The position numbers and the translations under genes were made by a program. This document shows positions 1 through 7,266 of a stretch of 41,382 nt of DNA, piece by piece; the stretch's first letter is position 1; each line of letters opens with the position of its first letter. The stretch is taken from the NCBI GenBank assembly GCA_034002405.1, contig JAVFAS010000030.1, forward strand, positions 1-41,382, in the 5' to 3' direction. Origin of the DNA: SZUA-365 sp034002405 (GTDB lineage Bacteria; Bacteroidota; Ignavibacteria; SZUA-365). Below the pieces are notes generated by a model. It saw only the letters and a program-made list of their open reading frames with translations, was not told where the DNA came from and made no database searches.

Positions 1-1
1 A

Positions 2-289
2 CGACTCGTCGAACGCGTCCTCCCCGACGGCATCGACCTCTGGCCCAACTACCCCAACCCCTTCTCCAAGGTGACCTCCTTCACGTTCAAGCTCGGAGAA
101 GATAAACACGGTCGTTTATCCGTTTATGATGCGATGGGACGCGAGGTCGCGGTCGTCACCGACGCGGACTATCAGCGTGGGGTGCACTCGGCCGTACTGC
201 GCGGCGGGGACCTTCCGAACGGGTTGTATTTCTATCGTCTGACCACGGACGACGGCGTGATTCAGCGAAAGATGCTGCTGATGCGGTAA
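2..289 (+). CDS. C-terminal part of a secreted protein with T9SS type A sorting domain (5' truncated by window edge)
   Basis: The reading frame is open from base 2 to the TAA at 287-289, so only the last 95 residues are present and the real start lies outside the window. The residues LWPNYPNPFS followed by alternating hydrophobic strands, then VYDAMGREV and NGLYFYRL, match the C-terminal sorting domain that directs Bacteroidota/Chlorobiota proteins through the type IX secretion system. In that family the YPNPF motif opens the domain, and the Gly-Leu-Tyr-Phe strand plus a basic tail closes it. The function of the missing N-terminal part cannot be told. A likely terminator follows at 373-420, and a PorV/PorQ-like outer-membrane protein is the next gene. 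Family assignment of the domain is firm; the full product is unknown. Confidence 0.85.
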   Translation, partial: RLVERVLPDGIDLWPNYPNPFSKVTSFTFKLGEDKHGRLSVYDAMGREVAVVTDADYQRGVHSAVLRGGDLPNGLYFYRLTTDDGVIQRKMLLMR

Positions 290-372
290 ATGCCGTGATG
301 CGGGAAGTACCCTGATGCCGTGAATGCCGTGTGGCTGCCGACACCACGGCCGCCCGGTTGCAGCCCAATATG

Positions 373-420
373 GACGGGTCCTCGTGAGAAAATGAGGGCC
401 CGTCTCCCGTTTTCTTTTTT
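373..420 (+). terminator. Rho-independent terminator after the T9SS cargo gene
   Basis: GACGGGTCCTC (373-383) pairs with GAGGGCCCGTC (394-404) with one G-U pair and a 10-base loop. It is followed by a pyrimidine-rich run ending in TTTTCTTTTTT (410-420). It lies 84 bases after the preceding stop codon. Confidence 0.7.
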
Positions 421-549
421 CGTGTGGTATTCCCGCGGCGGTCAACGTGAGCGGCATCTCCGCGTGCACGGCATCCGATCCCATTTCTCCCTTGTTTCCC
501 TTTCATCCATTCGCCATATTTTCCGATCAGAACGAAATCGGACATCACC

Positions 550-1578
550 ATGCGTCTTCCGGCAGCAGCGGTATTTTTCCTTTTCGCGGCATTCGCGGTG
601 CCTTCCATCCATGCGCAGACGGAGGTCGCGAAGTATGCGGGCGAGTTCATGGCCACCGGGTTCGGCGGACGCGCGCTCGGCATGGGCGGCGCGGGCGTGG
701 CGGTGGCCTCGGATGTGACCGCGGTGTACTGGAATCCCGCGGGCCTGATGCGGATGAACTTTCCGGAAATCGGACTGATGCACGAGCAACGGTTCGGCGG
801 ATTGCTCAGCTATAATTATGGCGGTGTCGCCTGGCCGTTCGGTCCGAAATACACGCTGGCGCTGTCCGTCACGCGGTCTGGCGTCGATGACATCCAGGAC
901 ACGCGCGACGCGCTGATCGACCTGAATGGAAACGGACAACTCGATCCGAATGAACGCCTTGATCCGTCGAAGGTGCGATCGTTCAGCGCGGCCGACTGGG
1001 TGGCCTATCTTACCTACGCCTTCCGGTCGACCGACCGGCTCGCGCTCGGCGTCAACCTCAAGCTCGTCGCGCGCGACCTGCTCGACGAAAGCGCCATGGG
1101 CGTGGGCTTCGACATCGGCGCCGTCTATCGTGCGACCGATGCCCTCTCGATCGGCGCGACGGCGCAGGATGTCACCACGACGCTGATGGCGTGGAGCACC
1201 GGACGCAACGAACTCGTGTCCCCCACGCTCAAGCTCGGCGCGGGCTACGCCCTGCCGGCACTCGGCGGCACGATCACGCCGGCGATCGATTTCGACCTCA
1301 TGTTCGAAAACCGCCGCTTCGCCTCGGCCTTCCATGTCGGCGCGATGAGCGTCAATCCCCGCGCGGGACTCGAATACCGCTATGCCGATGTCTTCGCCCT
1401 GCGCGCGGGCTACAGCGACACGCAGGACCTGACCTTCGGCGCGGGAATTCACCTGCCGAAATTGTATCTTGACTACGCCTACGGACAGAACGATCTGTTC
1501 TCGGAATTCAAGGACGCCTCGCATCGCATCTCCCTCCGCGTGGTGCTCGAGGAAACGAAATTCGCACGCACTCAATAG
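550..1578 (+). CDS. PorV/PorQ family outer-membrane beta-barrel protein
   Basis: 342 residues. The N-terminus is a signal peptide (hydrophobic stretch, then AVPSIHAQ, probable cleavage near residue 23). The mature start contains GFGGRALGMGGAGVA and then AVYWNPAGL, the hallmark of the PorV/PorQ (UPF0164, FadL-like) barrels of the FCB group. In studied species these shuttle or anchor T9SS cargo at the outer membrane. The rest alternates as expected for barrel strands. Residues near 130-135 (LNGNGQLDPNE) look like a calcium-binding loop. The start was chosen because the signal peptide begins there; no clear Shine-Dalgarno sequence is visible. It is followed 5 bp later by a DUF1684 lipoprotein gene and probably shares its transcript. 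Family call is good; PorV versus PorQ versus a general member is undecided. Confidence 0.8.
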   Translation: MRLPAAAVFFLFAAFAVPSIHAQTEVAKYAGEFMATGFGGRALGMGGAGVAVASDVTAVYWNPAGLMRMNFPEIGLMHEQRFGGLLSYNYGGVAWPFGPKYTLALSVTRSGVDDIQDTRDALIDLNGNGQLDPNERLDPSKVRSFSAADWVAYLTYAFRSTDRLALGVNLKLVARDLLDESAMGVGFDIGAVYRATDALSIGATAQDVTTTLMAWSTGRNELVSPTLKLGAGYALPALGGTITPAIDFDLMFENRRFASAFHVGAMSVNPRAGLEYRYADVFALRAGYSDTQDLTFGAGIHLPKLYLDYAYGQNDLFSEFKDASHRISLRVVLEETKFARTQ

Positions 1579-1583
1579 CGCCC

Positions 1584-2252
1584 ATGAAACGATCTGCCTT
1601 TCTCTCCAACCGTGAGCGTTTCCTCGCGGTTTTTCTTTGCGGCGGTCTGCTGCTGCTCACCTCCTGCGGACAACCGGAACGCACCCCGGATGCAACGGCG
1701 GCGGTGGACTCATCCGACGTCTACACCCTCGAAGTGCGGAAGGACCGGCTGGAGAAGGACAAGTACCTGCTGACCAGCGAGAGTTCGCCGATCAAGGCAT
1801 CGGATATGGAGTTCTTCGCCGGATTGTCATACTTCGAGGTCGACAAGTCCTTTGTCTTCGAATCCGTGCTTCAGCGCCTGCCCGCACCCGCCGAGGTGAC
1901 CATCGCGACGTCGAAAGACCGTCCCCGCCCCATGCTGCACCTCGGCGCGCTTCCCTTCACCTACGAGGGCAAGGACTACGCCGTGCAGGTGTATGCGCCG
2001 AAGGACACCAGCGAAGGCAACTACTGGTTCATCCCTTTCACCGACGCGACAAGCGGCGACGAGACCTACGGAGGCGGACGCTACATCGATATCGATGACG
2101 TCGCGTCGGATACCGTCTTCCTCGATTTCAACTATGCGTACAGTCCCTACTGCGCCTACAACGAACGCTACGACTGTCCGATTCCGCCGGCCGAGAATGC
2201 CCTGCCGATCGCGATTCGCGCGGGCGAGCGCAATTTCCCGCTGCATAAGTAA
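1584..2252 (+). CDS. DUF1684 family lipoprotein
   Basis: 222 residues. The signal peptide carries a lipobox (LLLLTSCG, Cys near residue 28), so it is probably a lipoprotein. The C-terminal half holds the DUF1684 signature: GGGRYIDID, then FNYAYSPYCAYNERYDCP and PPAENALPIAIRAGE. Members of this family are widespread in Bacteroidota and Actinobacteria and have no established biochemical role. The Cys/Tyr/Asn-rich core (PYCAYNE, YDCP) is the most conserved part. The gene starts 5 bp after the PorV-like gene and lies 50 bp before another lipoprotein gene, suggesting one transcription unit. Confidence 0.85.
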   Translation: MKRSAFLSNRERFLAVFLCGGLLLLTSCGQPERTPDATAAVDSSDVYTLEVRKDRLEKDKYLLTSESSPIKASDMEFFAGLSYFEVDKSFVFESVLQRLPAPAEVTIATSKDRPRPMLHLGALPFTYEGKDYAVQVYAPKDTSEGNYWFIPFTDATSGDETYGGGRYIDIDDVASDTVFLDFNYAYSPYCAYNERYDCPIPPAENALPIAIRAGERNFPLHK

Positions 2253-2302
2253 CGACGCGCCGGCTTCCCCGTGACACGAATGGCGATCCGACCGAATTCG
2301 CG

Positions 2303-2917
2303 ATGAAACCACTTTTTCTTCTGCTCCTTCTTTCGACCGTCCTCGCCGCCTGCAGCGGCGGGGAAGAAACATCGACCGCGCGTGACGAGGAAGCCGTGCC
2401 GCGGAAATACCGCTATGCCGCCGGTGCCTCGATGAGCAGCGACGTCATCACCACCGCCGACGGCACACTGCGCGTGCGCAGGCCCGAGGGCTGGGTGCGC
2501 ACCTCCGATCCGAAACACGCACCGTCGATTCTGCTCTGGCTGGTGCGGGAGGATTATTCGGCCAGCATTTCGTTCACGCAGATTCGCATCGATCCCGCCT
2601 TGTATCAGACACTCGCGCGCGACAACATTTCCGCCGTGGCGAACGTCAGTCTCTCGCTCAAGGAACGCGGCGCCGAGGACTCCGTGACCGTCGTACAGCC
2701 GGTCGAACGCTTCAAGGTCGGCGGACGCATCTGCGCGGCCTATGAATATCGCCTTACCGCCGCCGCTCCCGTCATCCGCGTCGTGGTCTTCGACACGGGA
2801 TCGCGATTCATGGAATGCGCGATGTATCCCGCCACCGAAACACTCACGCCCGAGGAGAACCGACGCCTCTTCGAGGTGCAGCAATCGGTGCTCGCCTCGA
2901 TGCTCATGGAGGAATGA
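2303..2917 (+). CDS. Putative lipoprotein of unknown function
   Basis: 204 residues. MKPLFLLLLLSTVLAACSG is a clear lipoprotein signal with the lipid-attached Cys at residue 17. The mature part has alternating beta strands (GTLRVRRPEGWVRTS, SASISFTQIRI) and a C-terminal helix (LTPEENRRLFEVQQSVLASM). This pattern resembles PsbP/DUF1795-like single-domain proteins, but no signature was recognised with certainty. Its stop codon lies just upstream of the tadA start, and its last codons supply the tadA ribosome-binding site, so the two are probably co-translated. Confidence 0.65.
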   Translation: MKPLFLLLLLSTVLAACSGGEETSTARDEEAVPRKYRYAAGASMSSDVITTADGTLRVRRPEGWVRTSDPKHAPSILLWLVREDYSASISFTQIRIDPALYQTLARDNISAVANVSLSLKERGAEDSVTVVQPVERFKVGGRICAAYEYRLTAAAPVIRVVVFDTGSRFMECAMYPATETLTPEENRRLFEVQQSVLASMLMEE

Positions 2918-2922
2918 CGGTC

Positions 2923-3396
2923 ATGGACCCGATCGGCGTGGATCAGACCGCGCATGAGCGCTGGATGGAAATGGCGCTGCGGCAGGCGGAACGCGCCTAC
3001 GAGGAAGAGGAAGTCCCCGTGGGTGCCGTGGTGGTCAAGGACGGCCGGCTCGTGGGCAAGGGATACAATCAGAACGAACGATTGAAGGACCCGACCGCGC
3101 ATGCGGAGATCATCGCGATCACCGCCGCCGCGAATACGCTGGGCGACAAACGTCTCGACGGCTGCACCCTCTACGTGACACTCGAACCCTGCGCGATGTG
3201 TGCCGGCGCCATCGTGCTCGCGCGCGTGCCGATTCTTGTCTTCGGCGCCTACGATGCCAAGGCGGGCGCCTGCGGCACTCTGATGAATATCGTCGAGGAC
3301 CGACGGCTCAATCACCAGGTCCATGTCATTCCGGGCGTGCTGGATGACAAGTCCACCGCGCTCCTGAAAGGATTTTTCGGCAAGATACGGGGCTGA
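2923..3396 (+). CDS. tadA: tRNA-specific adenosine deaminase TadA
   Basis: 157 residues, the usual TadA length. It converts A34 to inosine in tRNA-Arg(ACG), a cytosolic zinc-dependent hydrolytic deamination. The zinc/proton-shuttle motif HAE lies at residues 60-62 and PCAMC at 89-93; the DPTAHAE and TLEPCAMCAGA contexts are diagnostic for TadA rather than cytidine or guanine deaminases. Start choice: GGAGGA (2908-2913) touches an ATG at 2914 but sits 9 bases before the ATG at 2923, so 2923 is preferred; the alternative adds three residues and overlaps the upstream stop. A much longer upstream extension would run inside the preceding gene and is unsupported. Confidence 0.93.
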   Translation: MDPIGVDQTAHERWMEMALRQAERAYEEEEVPVGAVVVKDGRLVGKGYNQNERLKDPTAHAEIIAITAAANTLGDKRLDGCTLYVTLEPCAMCAGAIVLARVPILVFGAYDAKAGACGTLMNIVEDRRLNHQVHVIPGVLDDKSTALLKGFFGKIRG

Positions 3397-3420
3397 GTAT
3401 TCGGACATTTGAGGGAGACG

Positions 3421-6400
3421 ATGGTTGTAATTGGGAGCCGGAATCGTCATCTTCCTGTGTCATTCCCCTTCCACACGACAGCCGGGCAGCGGTCCATGCT
3501 CTTTTCCCGGATGCGCGGCATGTTCGCGTTCACCGTCATTACCTGCCTCCTTCTGGGTGGACACACCGCCGCGCAGCAGCGCATCCCGGGCGAATACCGC
3601 TTCGGAGCGGTGGGCATCGCCGACGGCCTCTCGCAGGGCATGGTGTATTGCATCATGCAGGATGCCCGGGGATTTCTCTGGTTCGGGACCAAGGAGGGAC
3701 TGAACCGATACGACGGCTACAGCTTTACCGTGTACCGGAACATTCCCGGCGACAGCAGCTCGCTGGCGGATAATCAGGTCTTTTCGCTGGCCGAGGACGT
3801 CCGTGGAAGGATCTGGATCGGCACACGCACGAAGGGCCTGCAGTTGTTCGATCCCGTCACGGAGACCTTCACCCCTTTCCCCATCCCATCGAACAATCCG
3901 CATCGCACGATCGACGAAGCGATTCATCACCTGGTGGTCGATCGGGAAGGATATCTGTGGATCGGCGGGTGGAAACGCCTCCTGGCACGCCTCGACACGC
4001 GGCATGAGGATGCGGGTCCGTTGCGGCGCTCATGCACACCGTTCCACACCGACCGCCGTTTCATCACCACGCACCATTTTCTCATGTCGCGCACCGGCAC
4101 CGGCCATGTCACGATGCTCGCGAACGACGGCGTGTGGAGTTTCCGCGCGCCGACGCACGGATTCGAAAAGATGCTCGACTGGCGCGCGATGGGATTTCCG
4201 AAGGATAAAAAGCGCTTCGAGGTGATTTCCGGCGCCGCGGATAGGGAAGGCGAGTACTGGCTGTCGGCCAAGCTTGACGATCATTTCGTCCTGCTGCGGA
4301 TCGACATGGCATCGAAGCGGATACGCGACACGCTGCGTTTCGAGCACAATGGCGCCGAACTCATCGCGCGAGCGATGATTCGCGGACCCGATGGCATGCT
4401 GTACTGTTCCGGGTCCTATTACTTCATCCGCTGCGATCCCGTACGGCGGACCTACAGTGTCACCGTCCCGCTTTCCGGGCAATCGGGCCGCCTCTCCGGC
4501 GATGTATCCACCCTGCGCTTCGATCGCAGCGGCAACCTCTGGATCGGCACGACCGGTCTCGGCCTGCACACATTCAATCCGAACACGCTGGCGTTCCATG
4601 CGGATTCACGTCCGTTGAAGGAGGCGTTGTTCGCCAGGGAGCTGCGCATCTTCGAACAACACGTCCGGTCGGAGTCCGGCGATCCGGGCAGGATCCTCAA
4701 CTCGGCGTTTCCCGTCCGCGGAACGGACGGCTCGGTCTGGTGCGGAACGATCAACTACGGCCTGCTGCACTACGACCCCGCATCGGGGAAGGTCCGGCGC
4801 TTCGGATTCACCCCCGCGGACCCCTACAGCTTCCTGATGCTGCGCCTCGGCGTTCCCTTCGTCGACAGCCGCGGCGATGTCTGGATCGGCAACACGCAGG
4901 GCATCAGCCGGCTCGTCGACCGTCCCGAACAATGGGAGCATTTTTTCTATGACGCGGATGGTCCCGACCTCACGCAGCCCGAGGATAATGTCAACTGCAT
5001 GCACGAAGACCCCGACGGCTCGCTGTGGCTCGGTACGGTCAGCCGGGGACTCGTACACTTCCGCCCGTCGACAGGAGAGTTTCGGATATTTTCCTATGAA
5101 ATATCGGACTCGACGAGCATCAGTTCCAATCACGTCCTGAGCATCGCGGCGGATCCAGACCATCCCGGGCGATATCTCTGGATCGGTACCGATGGCGGCG
5201 GTCTCAACCGCTACGACCGGCACTCCGGCACCTTCCGGCGATTCGGTCTGAAACACGGTCTTCCGAACATGGTCATCTACGGCATCCTGCCCGATGATGG
5301 CGGCAGTCTGTGGATGAGCAGCAACGGCGGGATCACGCGTCTCGAGCCCCGCGGCTTGCGGTTCACCAACTTCCAGTTGCGTGACGGATTGCAGGACAAT
5401 GAATTCAACCGGACGGAACTGTACCGCATTCCGCCCCGGCTGTATTTCGGCGGGGTCAAGGGCCACAACAGTTTCATCCCGGGTGAAATCCGGCGCAACA
5501 CCGCCATCCCGCCCATCGTCATCACCGGATTGCGCATTTTCAACAAACCGGTCACGGATCGCGCCATTCTTCCGGAATCGGTATCGTACGCCCGTTCGAT
5601 CACACTCGCGCATGACCAGAACATGCTGACCTTCGAATTCGCGGCGCTCGACTATTCCTCACCGGACAGGAACCGATACCGCTACCGGATGCACGGCCTC
5701 GACGACGAATGGATCGATGCGGGCACCGCCCGCAGCGCCACCTATACCTATCTGGCGCCCGGTGCATACACGTTCCGCGTGATCGGCAGCAACAACCACG
5801 GCGTGTGGAACACCACCGGCGCACACCTGCGCATCATCGTCCTTCCGCCGTGGTGGCGGACGTCCTGGGCGTACGCCGGATACGGGATCGTCCTCGTGCT
5901 CATCCTCGTCGGCATCGACCGGCTGCAGCGCCGTCGCGTGATCAACCGCGAGCGGCAGCATTCCTCGATGCGCGAGGCCGTGCTGCGCGCCGAGGCGGCG
6001 GAGTTCGAGGCACGCGCCGTGCGCGCCGAGCAGGAGCGCAGCGAGCAGGACATGCGCATCGCCGCCGACATCCAGCGACGCATCATCCCGCAATCCCTGC
6101 CTGAAATTCCTGGCTATGACATCGCCGGGATCAACCTCCCCGCCCATGAGATCGGCGGCGATTATTATGACTGCATTCCCCTCGGCGACGACCGCTACGC
6201 GCTCGTGATCGCCGACGTGACCGGGAAGGGCATCCCCGCCGCGCTGCTGGTCAACAGTCTCCATGCCTCGCTGCGCGTGCAGCTCGACACGCAGCGATCG
6301 CTCGTGGATCTCGCGCTCCGGCTCAACGACTTCATCTACCGCGTTTCATCACCGAGTACCTTCATCACGTTCATCATCGCGATCCTCCACGCGCCGAGCG

Positions 6401-6780
6401 GTGCGCTCGAACTGCTCAATGCGGGGCACAACCCGGCGATGATCCGTGCGTCCGATGGCAGCATCTCGGTGCTGACCGAACACGGCCTCCCGCTCGGGTG
6501 CAGCGTCGAGATCACGCTCTACAACAGCGAGCATCGTGTGCTGCGGCCCGGCGAGGGATTGCTGCTGCACACCGACGGTATTCCCGAGGCGATGAATGCG
6601 CGAATGGAGCAATTCGGTGAGGACGCGCTCGAGGCGTTTCTTTCCGCCCACCCCGCGCACCATCCCGCCGACGTGCTCGACGCCCTCGCCGCGCGCCTCT
6701 TCCGCCATCGTGGCGCGTCCCCGCAAAGCGACGACATCACCATGCTGTTCCTCCACCGCAAATCCCGCTCTATCGGCTAA
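3421..6780 (+). CDS. Two-component-type beta-propeller sensor fused to a SpoIIE/PP2C phosphatase
   Basis: 1119 residues. After an N-terminal signal segment come many repeats of the form D-G-LWIGT-GL-RYD (for example GFLWFGTKEGLNRYDG, GRIWIGT, GYLWIGG, GNLWIGTTGLG). These are two-component-regulator propeller blades covering about residues 50-700. A Y_Y_Y domain (about 733-797, LDDEWIDAG and GAYTFRVIGSN) follows, then one membrane helix (about 815-836), a charged coiled coil (840-885) and a PP2C/SpoIIE phosphatase domain (877-1116). Metal-site motifs are GGDYYD (about 911), DVTGKGIPAALL (about 933), LLHTDGIPEA (about 1048) and SDDITMLFL (about 1102). Periplasmic ligand sensing probably controls dephosphorylation of a cytosolic anti-anti-sigma-type partner; that is inference, and no such partner is encoded nearby. 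AGGGAG lies just before the ATG at 3421; an in-frame ATG at 3496 gives a tidier signal peptide. Confidence 0.88.
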   Translation: MVVIGSRNRHLPVSFPFHTTAGQRSMLFSRMRGMFAFTVITCLLLGGHTAAQQRIPGEYRFGAVGIADGLSQGMVYCIMQDARGFLWFGTKEGLNRYDGYSFTVYRNIPGDSSSLADNQVFSLAEDVRGRIWIGTRTKGLQLFDPVTETFTPFPIPSNNPHRTIDEAIHHLVVDREGYLWIGGWKRLLARLDTRHEDAGPLRRSCTPFHTDRRFITTHHFLMSRTGTGHVTMLANDGVWSFRAPTHGFEKMLDWRAMGFPKDKKRFEVISGAADREGEYWLSAKLDDHFVLLRIDMASKRIRDTLRFEHNGAELIARAMIRGPDGMLYCSGSYYFIRCDPVRRTYSVTVPLSGQSGRLSGDVSTLRFDRSGNLWIGTTGLGLHTFNPNTLAFHADSRPLKEALFARELRIFEQHVRSESGDPGRILNSAFPVRGTDGSVWCGTINYGLLHYDPASGKVRRFGFTPADPYSFLMLRLGVPFVDSRGDVWIGNTQGISRLVDRPEQWEHFFYDADGPDLTQPEDNVNCMHEDPDGSLWLGTVSRGLVHFRPSTGEFRIFSYEISDSTSISSNHVLSIAADPDHPGRYLWIGTDGGGLNRYDRHSGTFRRFGLKHGLPNMVIYGILPDDGGSLWMSSNGGITRLEPRGLRFTNFQLRDGLQDNEFNRTELYRIPPRLYFGGVKGHNSFIPGEIRRNTAIPPIVITGLRIFNKPVTDRAILPESVSYARSITLAHDQNMLTFEFAALDYSSPDRNRYRYRMHGLDDEWIDAGTARSATYTYLAPGAYTFRVIGSNNHGVWNTTGAHLRIIVLPPWWRTSWAYAGYGIVLVLILVGIDRLQRRRVINRERQHSSMREAVLRAEAAEFEARAVRAEQERSEQDMRIAADIQRRIIPQSLPEIPGYDIAGINLPAHEIGGDYYDCIPLGDDRYALVIADVTGKGIPAALLVNSLHASLRVQLDTQRSLVDLALRLNDFIYRVSSPSTFITFIIAILHAPSGALELLNAGHNPAMIRASDGSISVLTEHGLPLGCSVEITLYNSEHRVLRPGEGLLLHTDGIPEAMNARMEQFGEDALEAFLSAHPAHHPADVLDALAARLFRHRGASPQSDDITMLFLHRKSRSIG

Positions 6781-6914
6781 GAAAAAACCGCCAAAACGCA
6801 AATTCGCCAAGAAACACGAAATAGTTGAGCGATCGCAGCGAATGAAAGCAATCGCGTTCGAAATCACTTTCGCGTCGTCCTGTTCGCGCTTTTGCGTTTT
6901 GGCGGTTTTTTCTT
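6779..6914. repeat. Perfect 24-bp inverted repeat bounding a 136-bp A/T-richer element
   Basis: Bases 6779-6802 are the exact reverse complement of 6891-6914; the arms contain AAAAAACCGCCAAAACGC and its complement. The 88-bp interior carries further short matching pieces (CGCCAAGAAACACGAA; TTCGCG). The left arm begins inside the stop codon of the phosphatase gene. No transposase is encoded, so this could be a dispersed palindromic repeat, a MITE-like element or a large terminator hairpin (the right arm ends in a T run). It fills most of the gap before the cobalamin riboswitch. In the 486-bp stretch 6781-7266 the only contents seen are this element, the riboswitch and its terminator. Confidence 0.85.
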
Positions 6915-6969
6915 CTCTTGCGGATTGAAAAAAAAGAAGCTAGGTTATGAAGACTGTTCTTTGATAACC

Positions 6970-7142
6970 GCCATGGTTTCCCTTCGAGGGAATGAAAACG
7001 GGAATGCCGTGTAAATCGGCAACTGCCCCGCAACTGTGAGCGGCGTCACGCAGACGCATGTGCCACTGGAACGATCCGGGAAGGCGCGCCTGCGGTTCCG
7101 GTCCCCACCGGACGCGCCGCGAGTCAGGAGACCTGCCATGGC
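6970..7142 (+). promoter_or_regulatory. Cobalamin riboswitch
   Basis: The conserved B12 box AGTCAGGAGACCTGCC is at 7122-7137. The core GCCCCGCAACTGTGAGCGG is at 7025-7043, and GCCACTGGAACGATCCGGGAAGGCG at 7062-7086 matches the conserved GCCACTG and GGGAAGGC segments of the class. A closing stem can form between GCCATGG (6970-6976) and CCATGGC (7136-7142). The element sits directly upstream of a BtuB-like receptor gene, and an intrinsic terminator (7201-7229) lies between them, so ligand binding most likely promotes premature termination. Precise outer boundaries are approximate. Confidence 0.93.
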
Positions 7143-7200
7143 ATAGCACAGGCCTTCGCGGGTGAGGTTCCTGATGACGTGCGCGCCATCGCTCCCTTGC

Positions 7201-7229
7201 CCCCGCTGTCGAATCGACACGGGGTTTTT
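7201..7229 (+). terminator. Intrinsic terminator in the riboswitch expression platform
   Basis: CCCCG (7201-7205) pairs with CGGGG (7220-7224) and TGTCG (7207-7211) with CGACA (7215-7219), with a bulged C at 7206 and an AAT loop. TTTTT (7225-7229) follows. It lies between the cobalamin aptamer and the receptor start at 7267, so it is probably the regulated off-switch. Its position argues against any receptor start upstream of 7230. Confidence 0.75.
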
Positions 7230-7266
7230 CGTTCGCGCTTCCCCGCGGGACCCGATACCGGATATC

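Noticed and set aside
7162..7266. Upstream extension of the BtuB-like protein
   Set aside because: The extension would translate the riboswitch expression platform, including the terminator hairpin, and gives no signal peptide.
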